Assembly: GCF_963676685.1 (NCBI RefSeq)
Contig: NC_092348.1
Span: 12,250,867-12,314,866, forward strand
From: Mytilus edulis
Lineage: Eukaryota > Mollusca > Bivalvia > Mytilida > Mytilidae
DNA length: 64,000 bases
Reading direction: 5' to 3'
The position numbers and the translations under genes are program-made. Within the stretch, counting starts at the first letter, position 1, and each line of letters starts with the position of its first letter. The notes beneath the pieces were generated by a model. It made no database searches, had not been told where the DNA came from, and saw only the letters and a list, made by a program, of their open reading frames with translations. This document shows, piece after piece, positions 1 to 9,673 of the stretch.

Positions 1-75
1 TATCAATATTTCGTTTGTTTCTATATGTAGAATGAAATTCAAAACAGTGTGGCTGTGGCCATTGATTGACACATT

Positions 76-426
76 AAATTCATCCTTTGACTGGGACAAT
101 TTAGGTGAACGTTTGTATGTAACGACCACTACTCACTATGTACTTTTTAAAGACACTAAAACTATGGGGTCACCAAAGGTTCTCAACACCTTAATAAAGT
201 AATTCTAAAAATTAATCAGAAATAACACGATGTTTTGATTTATATCAATTATATAAATCAAAACATAAAGGTTATTCCTGATTAATTATTCGAATTATTT
301 TATAATTAAAGGCGTTAAGAAACCTTTGATGACCCCATAGTTTAAGTGTCTTTAAAAAGTACATAGTGAGTAGTGGTCGTTACATACAAACGTTCACCAA
401 AATTATCCCAGTCAATGGATGAATTT
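76..426. repeat. Foldback (palindromic) MITE-like element
   Basis: The left arm (about 76-245) and right arm (about 251-426) are near-perfect reverse complements around a 5-base spacer at 246-250. Both arms carry the block reading ATGTACTTTTTAAAGACACT at 138-157 in the left arm. Differences are scattered single bases and short indels, so the arms have begun to diverge. No ORF of note lies inside. This is the structure of a non-autonomous foldback/MITE element; I cannot name the superfamily because no clear target-site duplication is visible. Confidence 0.8.
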
Positions 427-839
427 GATTTAACTAAAAACAGAAAATTCTTAACCATAGCAGAATTGAAAACCCTCTGATTAAGGGAAATTTTTCTAAA
501 AGTACTGTTACATGCATTATTGTATTATGGTTTCTAAAATCGAGATTACTAGATAGTATTGGGAAGTACAAAAAGTATACGAACGTTATTGAGTAATGAC
601 TCTTTGTACACGCAAATCATAGTGAATCATAATTATATGTTATCAGTCGTTTATAGAAAACAAACCTAAAGTTTAAGTTTTTATTTCAATCGCGAACTAG
701 TTAATTGGTTATGATAGCCAATAGCTTAATGTGATCCGATAAAATGGTTGATTGCAGTTAACTGTAAACAAAAATAAATCGCTCATTAGTTAAACAATCA
801 GTATTTCGGTAGTATAACTACTTTATCAGGTTCGGACGG
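427..839. other. Intergenic, no gene seen
   Basis: AT-rich sequence between the foldback element and the dispersed repeat. I see no coding frame, RNA or clear repeat structure. Confidence 0.5.
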
Positions 840-1160
840 AGGTTTGTGTCTGTCAAACGATTAAATTTATTGTATTTGTCTGCACCTGTCCGAATTCAGG
901 AATATGTTGTTCACTGGTTGTCGTTTGTTGATGTGGTTAATATGTGGATTTTTTATATTATAGATTAGACCGTTGGTTTTCCTGTTTAAACTCTTTGCAC
1001 CAGTCATTTTGAACCCGTTCTAGCCTGCTGGTCTGTATGCGTCAAAGTTCCGTGTTAAAGACTGTACTTTTACCTAACCTATAATTGTGACCTTTTACAC
1101 ATTGTGACATCATGGATGGAGAGTTGTACCAATGTCATTCAAACCATATCTTATCATTTT
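840..1160 (+). repeat. Dispersed mussel-type repeat (family R1), reverse orientation
   Basis: This shares an ordered run of blocks with 58985-59300: a 'GCACCTGTCC..' block, a 'GTTGTCGTTTGTTG' block, 'AGATTAGACCGTTGGTTTT', 'TCCGTGTT..AGA..GTACTTT' and a terminal 'ATGGAGAGTTGT'. The reverse complement matches the elements at 38580-38905 and 59795-60010. It is a medium-copy dispersed repeat with no coding potential. Confidence 0.7.
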
Positions 1161-1539
1161 TATTATAATGAAGAGGTTTTGATCATACACTTTAAAATGT
1201 TGGTTTTGAAGAATTTGAGTAGATTAACGAAGAGGGTTTGTCAAAACTAATTTGTTGTAAGCACGTATATGACAGAAATAAACGTTTTACTCAATCCTCG
1301 AATTGACCATCTCCAAGGTAGTCCTTGCTAAAATATATACATCATAGTGTGTCTGTTAGTTTCTAGAAAGGAAAGTGAAATAAAGCTACAACTTTTTAAT
1401 ATGAAGTTTGAGATTGCATGTTAGTTACCGAAGCTCGTCATTGTTTTTGTCGAGCCTGCGACTTTTGTCGCAGAAAGCTCGACATAAGAATAGTGATCCG
1501 GCGTCGGCGGCGTTAGCTTACTTCTTAAAAGCTTTATAT

Positions 1540-2420
1540 TTTAACAGGTGGAAGTCCTGGATGCTTTATACTTTGTATATCGATACCTCATATTACGAAG
1601 TGTCAGTCAGTCACTGTCCAATGTCCATGACCTCATTTTCAAGGTTTAGCGACTACTTGAAAAAAAAGTTAAGATTTTTTGTAATGTTAAATTCTCTCTT
1701 ATTATAAGTAATAAGATAACTATATGTGCGTACCTTGCAAGGTCCTCATGCCTGTCAGACAGTTTTCACTTAACCTCTACCTCATTTCATGGATCAGTGA
1801 ACAAGGTGAAGTTTAAGTGGTCAAGTCCATATCTCAGATGCTATAATCAATACGTCTTGTATATTCGGTGTATGGAAGGACTGGCAGGTGTCAACTGACC
1901 TTGACCTCATTTTCATGGTTCAGTGGTCAAAACTATTTTTTGAGTTTTGGTCTGTTTTTTTCTAATACTCTTTGCAATAGGTCTACTATATTTGGTGTAT
2001 GGAATGATTTTAAGGTGAACATGTCTAGCTGGCAGGTGTCATCTGACTTAGACCTTATTTTCATGGTTCAGTGGTCTACGTTAAGTTCTTGAGTTTGATA
2101 TATTTTTTCTTATACTATAAGCAATGGGTCAACTATATTTGGTGTATGGAAATATTTTATGATCTATAGGTCAGATGCGAAGGTTTGATTTAGACCTTGG
2201 CCTTATTTTCACGTTTCATTGCACAGTGTAAAGTTTTGGTATTTTGGTTTGTTTTACTTAAACTATAAGCTATAGTTAAACTATATTTGTTGTATGGAAT
2301 AATTTTTAGCTGTACATGCCTGCCTGGTATGATTTATCCTACCTTGACCTCATTTTCATGGTTCATTTGTCAATGTTTAGTTTTCTTGGTTACTGTTTAG
2401 TTTATGTGACAGTTGTAAAA
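1540..2420. repeat. Degenerate tandem array, ~148-bp unit, about six copies
   Basis: The core 'GACCTCATTTTCATGGTTCA' recurs in diverged form near 1631, 1780, 1905, 2053, 2201 and 2348, spacings of about 149, 125, 148, 148 and 147 bases. The block 'ACTATATTTGGTGTATGGA' recurs between cores. Short frames that are open here are by-products of the repeat. The array is old, with many substitutions between units. Confidence 0.75.
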
Positions 2421-2874
2421 AGTTAAGCTTTATATTTAGGACTATCAAAATAATATCAATGACTAGTAAAGAAGGCGAGACATTCAGCGTGTGCACTCTC
2501 GTTTATATCATGTGGTGTTTGTGTTTGAAAGAATATGTTCATTATTGTTCTGCGGTTTGAATGTTGTGTCGACAATTATCTTATTTGTTCTTGCGTTTCC
2601 CTGTGATAAATATTCATGCGTGTGTATGTGCTGTATTTCTATCACGTAGTGTTGTCATTTTATCGATATCTTTTATCATTGTCATAAAGCGGGAGACTTG
2701 GCTAGCCATTAAATCAGATTCAACCCACCATTTTTTATTTGAATGTCCTATACTAAATAAGGAATGTTATTAAATAGTTTGTTTCTATATATGTAGGCGT
2801 TTGATTTTGTTGCACTTCATTATTCCTGTTGATCCTTTGTTTTCCTCTTATTGTTGATGTTTTCATCTCGTTTT
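2421..2874. other. Intergenic, no gene seen
   Basis: No supported gene or repeat between the tandem array and the pearl-like element. Confidence 0.4.
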
Positions 2875-4010
2875 TATACGCCCGGGACGGGACGTATTAT
2901 GGTATACCGTTGTCCGTCCGTCTGTCCGTCCGTCCGTCCGTCCGTCCGTCTGTCCGTCCGTCGTCCACACTTCGGACAATAACTCAAAAACACCTTCATC
3001 AATTTCCATGAAACTTAAGTGAATTGTTTATATCTATTGACGTAAGCTCCCTTTCGTTTTTTTTTAATTTCAGATTTTAAGTTTTTGATTTATGGGGCTT
3101 TATTCATAAAAAAAGGGGGAATTTTCAACACTTCGGACAGTAACTCAAAAAGGCTTTCACCAATGTCCATGAAACTTTGGTGAATTGTTTATATCTATTG
3201 ACGTAAGCTCCCTTTCGTTTTTTTTAATTTCAGATTTTAAGTTTTGGATTTATGGGGCTTTATTCATAAAAAAAGGGGGGATTTTCAACACTTCGGACAA
3301 TTACTCAAAAAGGCTTTCACCAATGTCCATGAAACTTTGGTGAATTGTTTATATCTATTGATGTAAGCTCCCTTTCAATTTTTATAAATTTCAGATTTTA
3401 AGTTTTGGATTTATGGGGCTTTATTCATAAAAAAAGGGTGATTTTTAACACTTAGGACAATAACCCAAAAAGGCTTTCACCAGTGTCCATGAAACTTTGG
3501 TGAATTGTTTATATCTATTGATGTACGCTCCCTTTTAATTTTTATAAATTTCAGATTTTAAGTTTTGGATTTATGGGGCTTTATTCATAAAAAAAGGGTG
3601 ATTTTTAACACTTCGGACAATAACTCAAAAAGGCTTTCACCAATGTCCATGAAACTTTGGTGAATTGTTTATATCTATTAATGTAAGCTCCCTTTCAATT
3701 TTTATAAATTTCAGATTTTACATTTCCGTGTTATGAATTTTTATGCTTAAAAAGGGGGGGATTTTTCCAATTTTGGGACTATAACTAACACTTTCACAAA
3801 ATTTTATGTATGGATGAAAAATTAAGAAAACAAACTTAGTTAAATTTGAGGTAGCCTTAATAGTGCCAATTTTTTTGTGCATTTTTATTTATTATTTGTA
3901 TTTGACAGGGCTCACACTATTTCTAGTTGATCATATAAATTCATTTAAAGCATAAAAGACAAGTTAAAAGAGCAACGGGCGTATCATGCGCCTAAGCGCA
4001 GCCCTTTATT
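2875..4010 (+). mobile_element. Pearl-type / Helentron-like non-autonomous element
   Basis: The element opens with 'TATACGCCCGGGACGGGACG', followed by a (TCCG)n microsatellite at 2911-2962. Then come about five tandem units of ~160 bp starting near 2966, 3126, 3288, 3448 and 3607, a unique tail, and a close with 'GGGCGTAT' (inverse of the opening) plus a short hairpin TGCGC-CTAA-GCGCA at 3987-4000. A (CCGT/ACGG)n microsatellite beside ~160-bp core repeats is the described layout of bivalve pearl elements, which have been linked to Helitron/Helentron transposons. A terminal hairpin fits that class. No Rep/helicase is encoded. Confidence 0.75.
2911..2962. repeat. (TCCG)n tetranucleotide microsatellite
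   Basis: About twelve TCCG units with two interruptions (TCTG), part of the pearl-like element. Confidence 0.9.
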
Positions 4011-4265
4011 AGTTTGTATCCCGGATTTGCTTTCTCTCAATCAATGTGTGACTAATGAACACCGGTTTATTCGAATTACAAACCCTTATTATGAACTAAG
4101 ATGAAACCGGATATATTTCTGTGCTATGAATGTTTCAACAGTTTCATGCACTGAGATTTTAAAATTTTGGTTATATTCACAATGAAGACAATTTTTTAAG
4201 TTCTATGTATACTGTTTGTGCATGCTCGTTTAAAGCGTTTTACATCAATGTTTATAAAAATGATT

Positions 4266-7200
4266 TTAACGAATAGACAATACTTCTGATGTCACCATCT
4301 CTTTCAGTTGATGGGATGAAATGTGTCCTTCAAAAAAGTTTCTAAGATCTGTGAGGCAAAATTGCTGTAAATAGTCCATCACCGTTTTTCCATTTTTGTC
4401 CTTAATTTGAAGATTTATCTTTCGTGATATAAGGAATTTTATCATTCCTATTATACTATGCAAATGTTTTAAACTATCTCTTTTCTTTTGCTTCATGAAA
4501 TAATCGTACTGAATTACTAGAATATGCATAACGCTACGTCCTTTTGAATTAGTAATGTCAATGTTGGCATTAAAATTGATTAAAAGTCGTAAAGCATGGA
4601 TTCTCAATCCGGCACACCATTCGTTATCCGAAACTTCAATATGATAACTACTCGTTGCAACTTCACTTATATAGTGATATCGGCAGTTTATTTTGCAAAC
4701 TGTGTGCAAGATGCTTTTTCCAAAACGATTTTTTGCATTGATGTCACATATGTTTCTCTGAAGAATGATAGATAAAATTTTCAGTGTGTCTGGTCTCATT
4801 GCTAAAACTGCATAGTGTAAATAATTTCGGCCAAATGTGTCGTTTAATGACAAATCACCACCATAACGTATAAATTCGTTGAATAAAAATATTTCATTGA
4901 CATCTAAATATAGTAATATGTAATGCATCGGAGTTTGCCCTTCCTTATTTTTTCTGTTGACGTTAGCATTATGACTGAGCAGCTGTAAAACAATATCTTT
5001 TCGGACATTCAAGCGAACGGCCATATGCAGTGGGGTCTCGCCATCTTTATTCTTGCTATTAATTTCCACACCTTTGGCATAAAATTCTTCGATTGAGGTT
5101 AAACCTACATCTATCCCGTGTGAGTATGACTTTACTAAATGATGGAATGCGTTACCTATTTCGTCCTCGTCATCAGGACTTACACTATCAGGTAAAAACT
5201 GAATGACTTTCGTACGCAGTTTGTGTGATTTCGCTGCCCATATAAAAGGTTGACCGTAATCTATATTGGTTTCATAATTCGAAAGCAATTCAAGTCCTTT
5301 TTTGACGTTTTCGTCAAAACCATCAGACAAAATGAGATGGTAAACGACAGTTTCGTTTTTGCTGTTTTTTATATTTGGATTTGCACCCTTCTGTAGTAAA
5401 AATGTCATAATTTCTAACAGTCCTTTAAAGTCATTCAAATAATATCTTACTGCGTTTATTAAGTATGTGTTTCCATTTACATCTTGGTAATCAAGATTCT
5501 TATCACTTAGAAACAGCCATTGTACCACCTTGTTGACCAGGGCGTTGCTGAGATCTTGAGAGCATAGCTTCAGTATTGTATGCTTTATAAACTTGTCATT
5601 TGCTTGCATTGTAGCTAATTTACTGATAAATGTATCAACGCTTAGAACCTTAACTTTCGAAATAATAGCCAAAATTGCCCATGTGTTTGGTATAGATTCA
5701 GCTTGATCTAAAATAGTGACCATTTTCTCTTGTATTTCGTCAGATATGCGACATGAATATTTCTGAAGAAGAAATTCGAATAAAAAAGGATTGATATACT
5801 TCGATAAACATTTTGGATTTGAAAGCGTTTCTTCTAAATTTGCCCCTGCCTCGAGTAGTGACTCTAGAATTCGTTTGGCATCTTCCAAAAAATATTTATC
5901 ACAATCTTGAATTGATAATAATGTTTGTAATGGCGACCATCCTCCTTGGCAAGAAATGTTTATACTTATTTTAGACATTCCTTTTATAAGTATCGATGCT
6001 AATTCAAACGACCTACATCTACAATTGAGTAAACAATTCAAAGGTGTTTGATTCCACGAATTAATATCATTTACATCTGCACCTAACTGTAAAAGTAATT
6101 TTATTACTCCTATTCTCTCCTTCTTTCCCAACTTGTTCGTAAGTCGACACAAGCAGGCGAGATGAAGAGGTGTGTTATTGTTGTCATCTTTACCGTTTAT
6201 AAATTTCCGTAAGTGCACTTTGCTTACTTTAGAAATTATTCCCTCCATAACCAATATAACATTTGTTCGGTTTCCCTCATTTTGAGGTAAAAGAAGGTAG
6301 TGAAGAACATTATTCCCGTGATCATCAACTTCCATCCAGTCCACTCCATACGAATTCAGAGTAGTGAGAATTTGGATATCGAATTTACCAGATGCTATAA
6401 GATTCATTGCCACTGTGCAGTCTCCTTTAGTGTGAATGTTTGTCTCCTCTGATTTTTCCGTTGGATGTGCTGGTTTATTTCCTGTTTCGATATTTGAGGA
6501 GCATACCGTCAGTTCACTATGTCGATCATCCGAAATCTGAGCACATACGTCAGACTCTTCTGGATAACTTTCTGGTGTGACTGCAAAAGAATGACGGGGT
6601 AAAAAGAGAATCTTTGTCGAAAAAGCAATCCAGTTCTGAGTATATATTTGACGGACACTTGCCTTTGGTAATATACGAATATTTTCTCCAGTTGAATCAT
6701 GACAAGGAAACGATTCCGTGTAGATTAGTTGTCCGAAGCCTTGATCTTCAATTGTTTCGATACAAAAATCATTACCCAAAGAATTACGTAGATTATACTT
6801 CTCACATTTTTTGTTTACTAATGCTCCGTGTTTCAAAAGAAATTTCAATTTATTTTGATTATTCTCATTTGAACAATAGAAGATTGGTGTACGTCCGTCC
6901 TTATCTGTGCTATTCAAAACTTCATTTTTCCCTTCCTCATTCATTGTATTCATAATGGCGGAAAGTACACATGTATCTTGTAAAAAATGGGCAACATTTT
7001 TGCCTTCTGAGTCAAGTAATGTAATGTTTGCGTTATGAGAAATTAATGCAAGCGCTATCGCTCCTGTTTTTGAATAAAACAGAGGCGATCTCCCAGCGCT
7101 GTCTTTTTTGTCAACTGGTGATCCATTTCTAAAAAAGAAATTTACTAATTCTTCATTAAATGCATAATGCAGTGGAATCTTCCCACTTATGTCAGGAGTG

Positions 7201-9221
7201 TTTATATCATGGCTTTCCAAAAGCAAGCTAGCCATTTGCACGCTTTTAACATGATTCATTAAATGGTATGAATTGTTTTTCTGATATTTGTTAGCTAGAA
7301 GTATTTGCGCAATAGTAAGATTATCTGTTTTCACAGCAAAAAATAGCGCAGAGTTGCCATTTAAATCTATCGAGTTGACATCGGCTTGATAGTCGAGAAG
7401 GAGTCTTACTAGTGTCTCATCCTCTATTTGAACTGCTTTACTTAGTGTTCTATACACAGTGATATCTTCACGAAAATGAGCCTTGTTTTCTAGAAGATAC
7501 CGAACAGTGTCCTTATTTACGGTTAGCTCGCCAAATATTGAGGCTTGAAGAACAGTCATACCATGTGTATCTTGTGTTATACAGTAATCACAGCCGTAAG
7601 TTTGCATTTTTCTTTCCTTATGTACCGAGCTATTTATATCCCCTCCTAAGTCTTGCAAACGTTGTAACAGTATTTGTTTGTACCTAAACAATGATGCAAG
7701 CACAAACGTTGCTGATGCTTGTACTTTCACAAATAACGAATCCACTTCTTTCACTGTTTGATAGAAATTTTTCAGAAGCAATTTTGAACACAACTTGTTA
7801 TTGTCTACTGCAGCAGCCCAGTATAGCAGGCAACCATTCCATAGACAACCATGGTCTTTTTCTTGTTCTGTTGATTGTAAAATTCGGAAATATTTCATTT
7901 TGTCTGTTTCCTGAAGCTTTTGAAGACAATCAGAAAATATTGCTAGGAAAACCGGGGAAAACATAGCCTGATGTCCACAAACATGTCGAATACACCCAAG
8001 CTCAATTTCGTTCAAAAATCTTTCCGCTAAGGAAACATAAAACCTAGATGGAATGATTATATGTTCGTCTATACGTTGGTCTGTCTCGACTCGTACCCGT
8101 TCGGTGATAAATTCAAATGGCAAATATTTCAAACAAGGCATTGGTAATATTTTTGAAAATGATACACATATTGCTTGAAATATGCAATCGTGTTGAATTT
8201 TGATTTTATTATTTCCCCTGGTCACATAAAGATCTGGAATTCTATCTAAACATTCGTTCATAATCTGGACAAGTTCATCGTTTCTGCATCGTAAAATCCC
8301 TAGCAATGGATCTATATGTGCTATACATGCATCAGTTCCGAGACACGAATCATTTATTTCTCCGTCGTTCAATATTAACATGATTAGAAAGGCAAATACT
8401 TCACGGTCGTCTTTATACATTTGGCTAATCTCTGATTGTATAATTCGGACCGGATTTTCGAAAAAGCGGCTTCCCTTTTGAAACAAGTCATCTTGTTGGA
8501 AGAATAGTTTTACGCAAATAGGAAAACAAGGACATTTAACCTTGCAAATATCATTTGCACAGTCGTCAGTGATCTTTTCAGATTTGGAATATTTTTTCTC
8601 GTGCGTTCTAAGAATTTCTAATTTTTCGGCAAATGGAATTGGTTGCGTCAGATCTACTTGATAATCCACATTTTGTAATATATCCAGACTTTTATCTTCT
8701 TTCAACACTACCAGAACATCAGGTCGAATTGTAATGATAAGGAGAACCGTTTTGCCTGTCTCGTCATCTGGTTCAAGGTATAATTGTATCGTTTTCAATA
8801 AAGATTTCAATTCTAAAGACTTTCTACTGAAAGTACATGGTTTTGAAAATACATCATCTAGTAAGACGATCTGTTTTCCGTAAGTTCGCCATTTGAACAG
8901 TGATTCGACAGACTTTAATTCATATCCTTCTTCAATTTTTTCAGAGATAAGTTTTCGTGCTAGAAATGATTTCCCTGTTCCTATAGATCCAGATATAACA
9001 ACTATTCTATGGGTCTCTAACTTTTCTCTTGCCTCATTATAATGCTGTGTTTTAACAAACATTTCATGCATCGGTTTATTGATTGCTTGATAAATGTTTG
9101 ATGACCAGTCATCTAAAAATAGATAAAGCATGTAATAGAATTTTAACAAAGCAACTGGGCGCTTTGTATTCTTCTCAGATTTTATGTAAGGAGATAAATA
9201 AACTTTTAGCAACCTGGACAT
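4266..9221 (-). CDS. STAND P-loop NTPase with two ankyrin-repeat arrays, 1651 aa
   Basis: Single open exon with an ATG start; an in-frame TAA lies six codons upstream, so the frame does not extend, though untranslated or spliced 5' exons remain possible. Residues 55-85 read like the start of a novel-STAND (nSTAND3-type) NTPase: a 'KTQHYNEA' lead-in, then Walker A GSIGTGKS (78-85), Walker B IVLLDDV (118-124), and a sensor-like TIRPD (164-168). Residues ~200-540 are helical with no named domain. Ankyrin repeats run ~550-805 (e.g. GKIPLHYAFN, DGRTPIFYC). A low-complexity linker (~806-950) follows, then a second array from ~960 to ~1620 (TPLHLACLC, ETPLHMAVR, GQTPMHYIL). The family is expanded in molluscs and corals, and STAND proteins usually act as ligand-gated switches, often in innate immunity. 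The ligand here is unknown and the immune role is inference. Confidence 0.9.
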   Translation of the reverse strand: MSRLLKVYLSPYIKSEKNTKRPVALLKFYYMLYLFLDDWSSNIYQAINKPMHEMFVKTQHYNEAREKLETHRIVVISGSIGTGKSFLARKLISEKIEEGYELKSVESLFKWRTYGKQIVLLDDVFSKPCTFSRKSLELKSLLKTIQLYLEPDDETGKTVLLIITIRPDVLVVLKEDKSLDILQNVDYQVDLTQPIPFAEKLEILRTHEKKYSKSEKITDDCANDICKVKCPCFPICVKLFFQQDDLFQKGSRFFENPVRIIQSEISQMYKDDREVFAFLIMLILNDGEINDSCLGTDACIAHIDPLLGILRCRNDELVQIMNECLDRIPDLYVTRGNNKIKIQHDCIFQAICVSFSKILPMPCLKYLPFEFITERVRVETDQRIDEHIIIPSRFYVSLAERFLNEIELGCIRHVCGHQAMFSPVFLAIFSDCLQKLQETDKMKYFRILQSTEQEKDHGCLWNGCLLYWAAAVDNNKLCSKLLLKNFYQTVKEVDSLFVKVQASATFVLASLFRYKQILLQRLQDLGGDINSSVHKERKMQTYGCDYCITQDTHGMTVLQASIFGELTVNKDTVRYLLENKAHFREDITVYRTLSKAVQIEDETLVRLLLDYQADVNSIDLNGNSALFFAVKTDNLTIAQILLANKYQKNNSYHLMNHVKSVQMASLLLESHDINTPDISGKIPLHYAFNEELVNFFFRNGSPVDKKDSAGRSPLFYSKTGAIALALISHNANITLLDSEGKNVAHFLQDTCVLSAIMNTMNEEGKNEVLNSTDKDGRTPIFYCSNENNQNKLKFLLKHGALVNKKCEKYNLRNSLGNDFCIETIEDQGFGQLIYTESFPCHDSTGENIRILPKASVRQIYTQNWIAFSTKILFLPRHSFAVTPESYPEESDVCAQISDDRHSELTVCSSNIETGNKPAHPTEKSEETNIHTKGDCTVAMNLIASGKFDIQILTTLNSYGVDWMEVDDHGNNVLHYLLLPQNEGNRTNVILVMEGIISKVSKVHLRKFINGKDDNNNTPLHLACLCRLTNKLGKKERIGVIKLLLQLGADVNDINSWNQTPLNCLLNCRCRSFELASILIKGMSKISINISCQGGWSPLQTLLSIQDCDKYFLEDAKRILESLLEAGANLEETLSNPKCLSKYINPFLFEFLLQKYSCRISDEIQEKMVTILDQAESIPNTWAILAIISKVKVLSVDTFISKLATMQANDKFIKHTILKLCSQDLSNALVNKVVQWLFLSDKNLDYQDVNGNTYLINAVRYYLNDFKGLLEIMTFLLQKGANPNIKNSKNETVVYHLILSDGFDENVKKGLELLSNYETNIDYGQPFIWAAKSHKLRTKVIQFLPDSVSPDDEDEIGNAFHHLVKSYSHGIDVGLTSIEEFYAKGVEINSKNKDGETPLHMAVRLNVRKDIVLQLLSHNANVNRKNKEGQTPMHYILLYLDVNEIFLFNEFIRYGGDLSLNDTFGRNYLHYAVLAMRPDTLKILSIILQRNICDINAKNRFGKSILHTVCKINCRYHYISEVATSSYHIEVSDNEWCAGLRIHALRLLINFNANIDITNSKGRSVMHILVIQYDYFMKQKKRDSLKHLHSIIGMIKFLISRKINLQIKDKNGKTVMDYLQQFCLTDLRNFFEGHISSHQLKEMVTSEVLSIR

Positions 9222-9673
9222 GTGGCATGTAGTCCCTTACTTATAATATTAATTACTTGCTGTGGTCTGAATATTATGCGTGAGACTTACATAAAGCAGA
9301 CGGCAACCAAACAAAAATAATATCAACAAAGAATCAGTTTGATTTAAAATTTCAAGTAACGGTTTCAATTATTTTAGGCTTTGTTTGAACTTTTTGAAAC
9401 ACATATATCTCAGTGAGTTTTGTCCAATCTCACTATTGCAAAATACAAATTCATTCTTATCAAGGTAGTAAAAGTACAAAATGTCTAATTTTGAAATAAA
9501 TGTCAGTTTTGTTTACATGATATAATTCCTTAACAAGCTTACTTTCAGAAAATTAAAAAGCTCACAAAATAAGTTAATTGATATAAAAATAACAGTGCAA
9601 TTGCAAAGATATGTTTTTCATTAAAAAAAATGATAATATACATCACACTTAATTAAAAAGCAAAAATACTCTA
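9222..9673. other. Upstream region of the NTPase-ankyrin gene
   Basis: AT-rich non-coding stretch that should contain the promoter and 5' UTR of the minus-strand gene. I see no convincing TATA box or exon. Confidence 0.4.

Noticed and set aside
6614-6955. Plus-strand frames opposite the NTPase-ankyrin gene (also 7691-7966)
   Set aside because: Antisense shadows of the long minus-strand coding exon.
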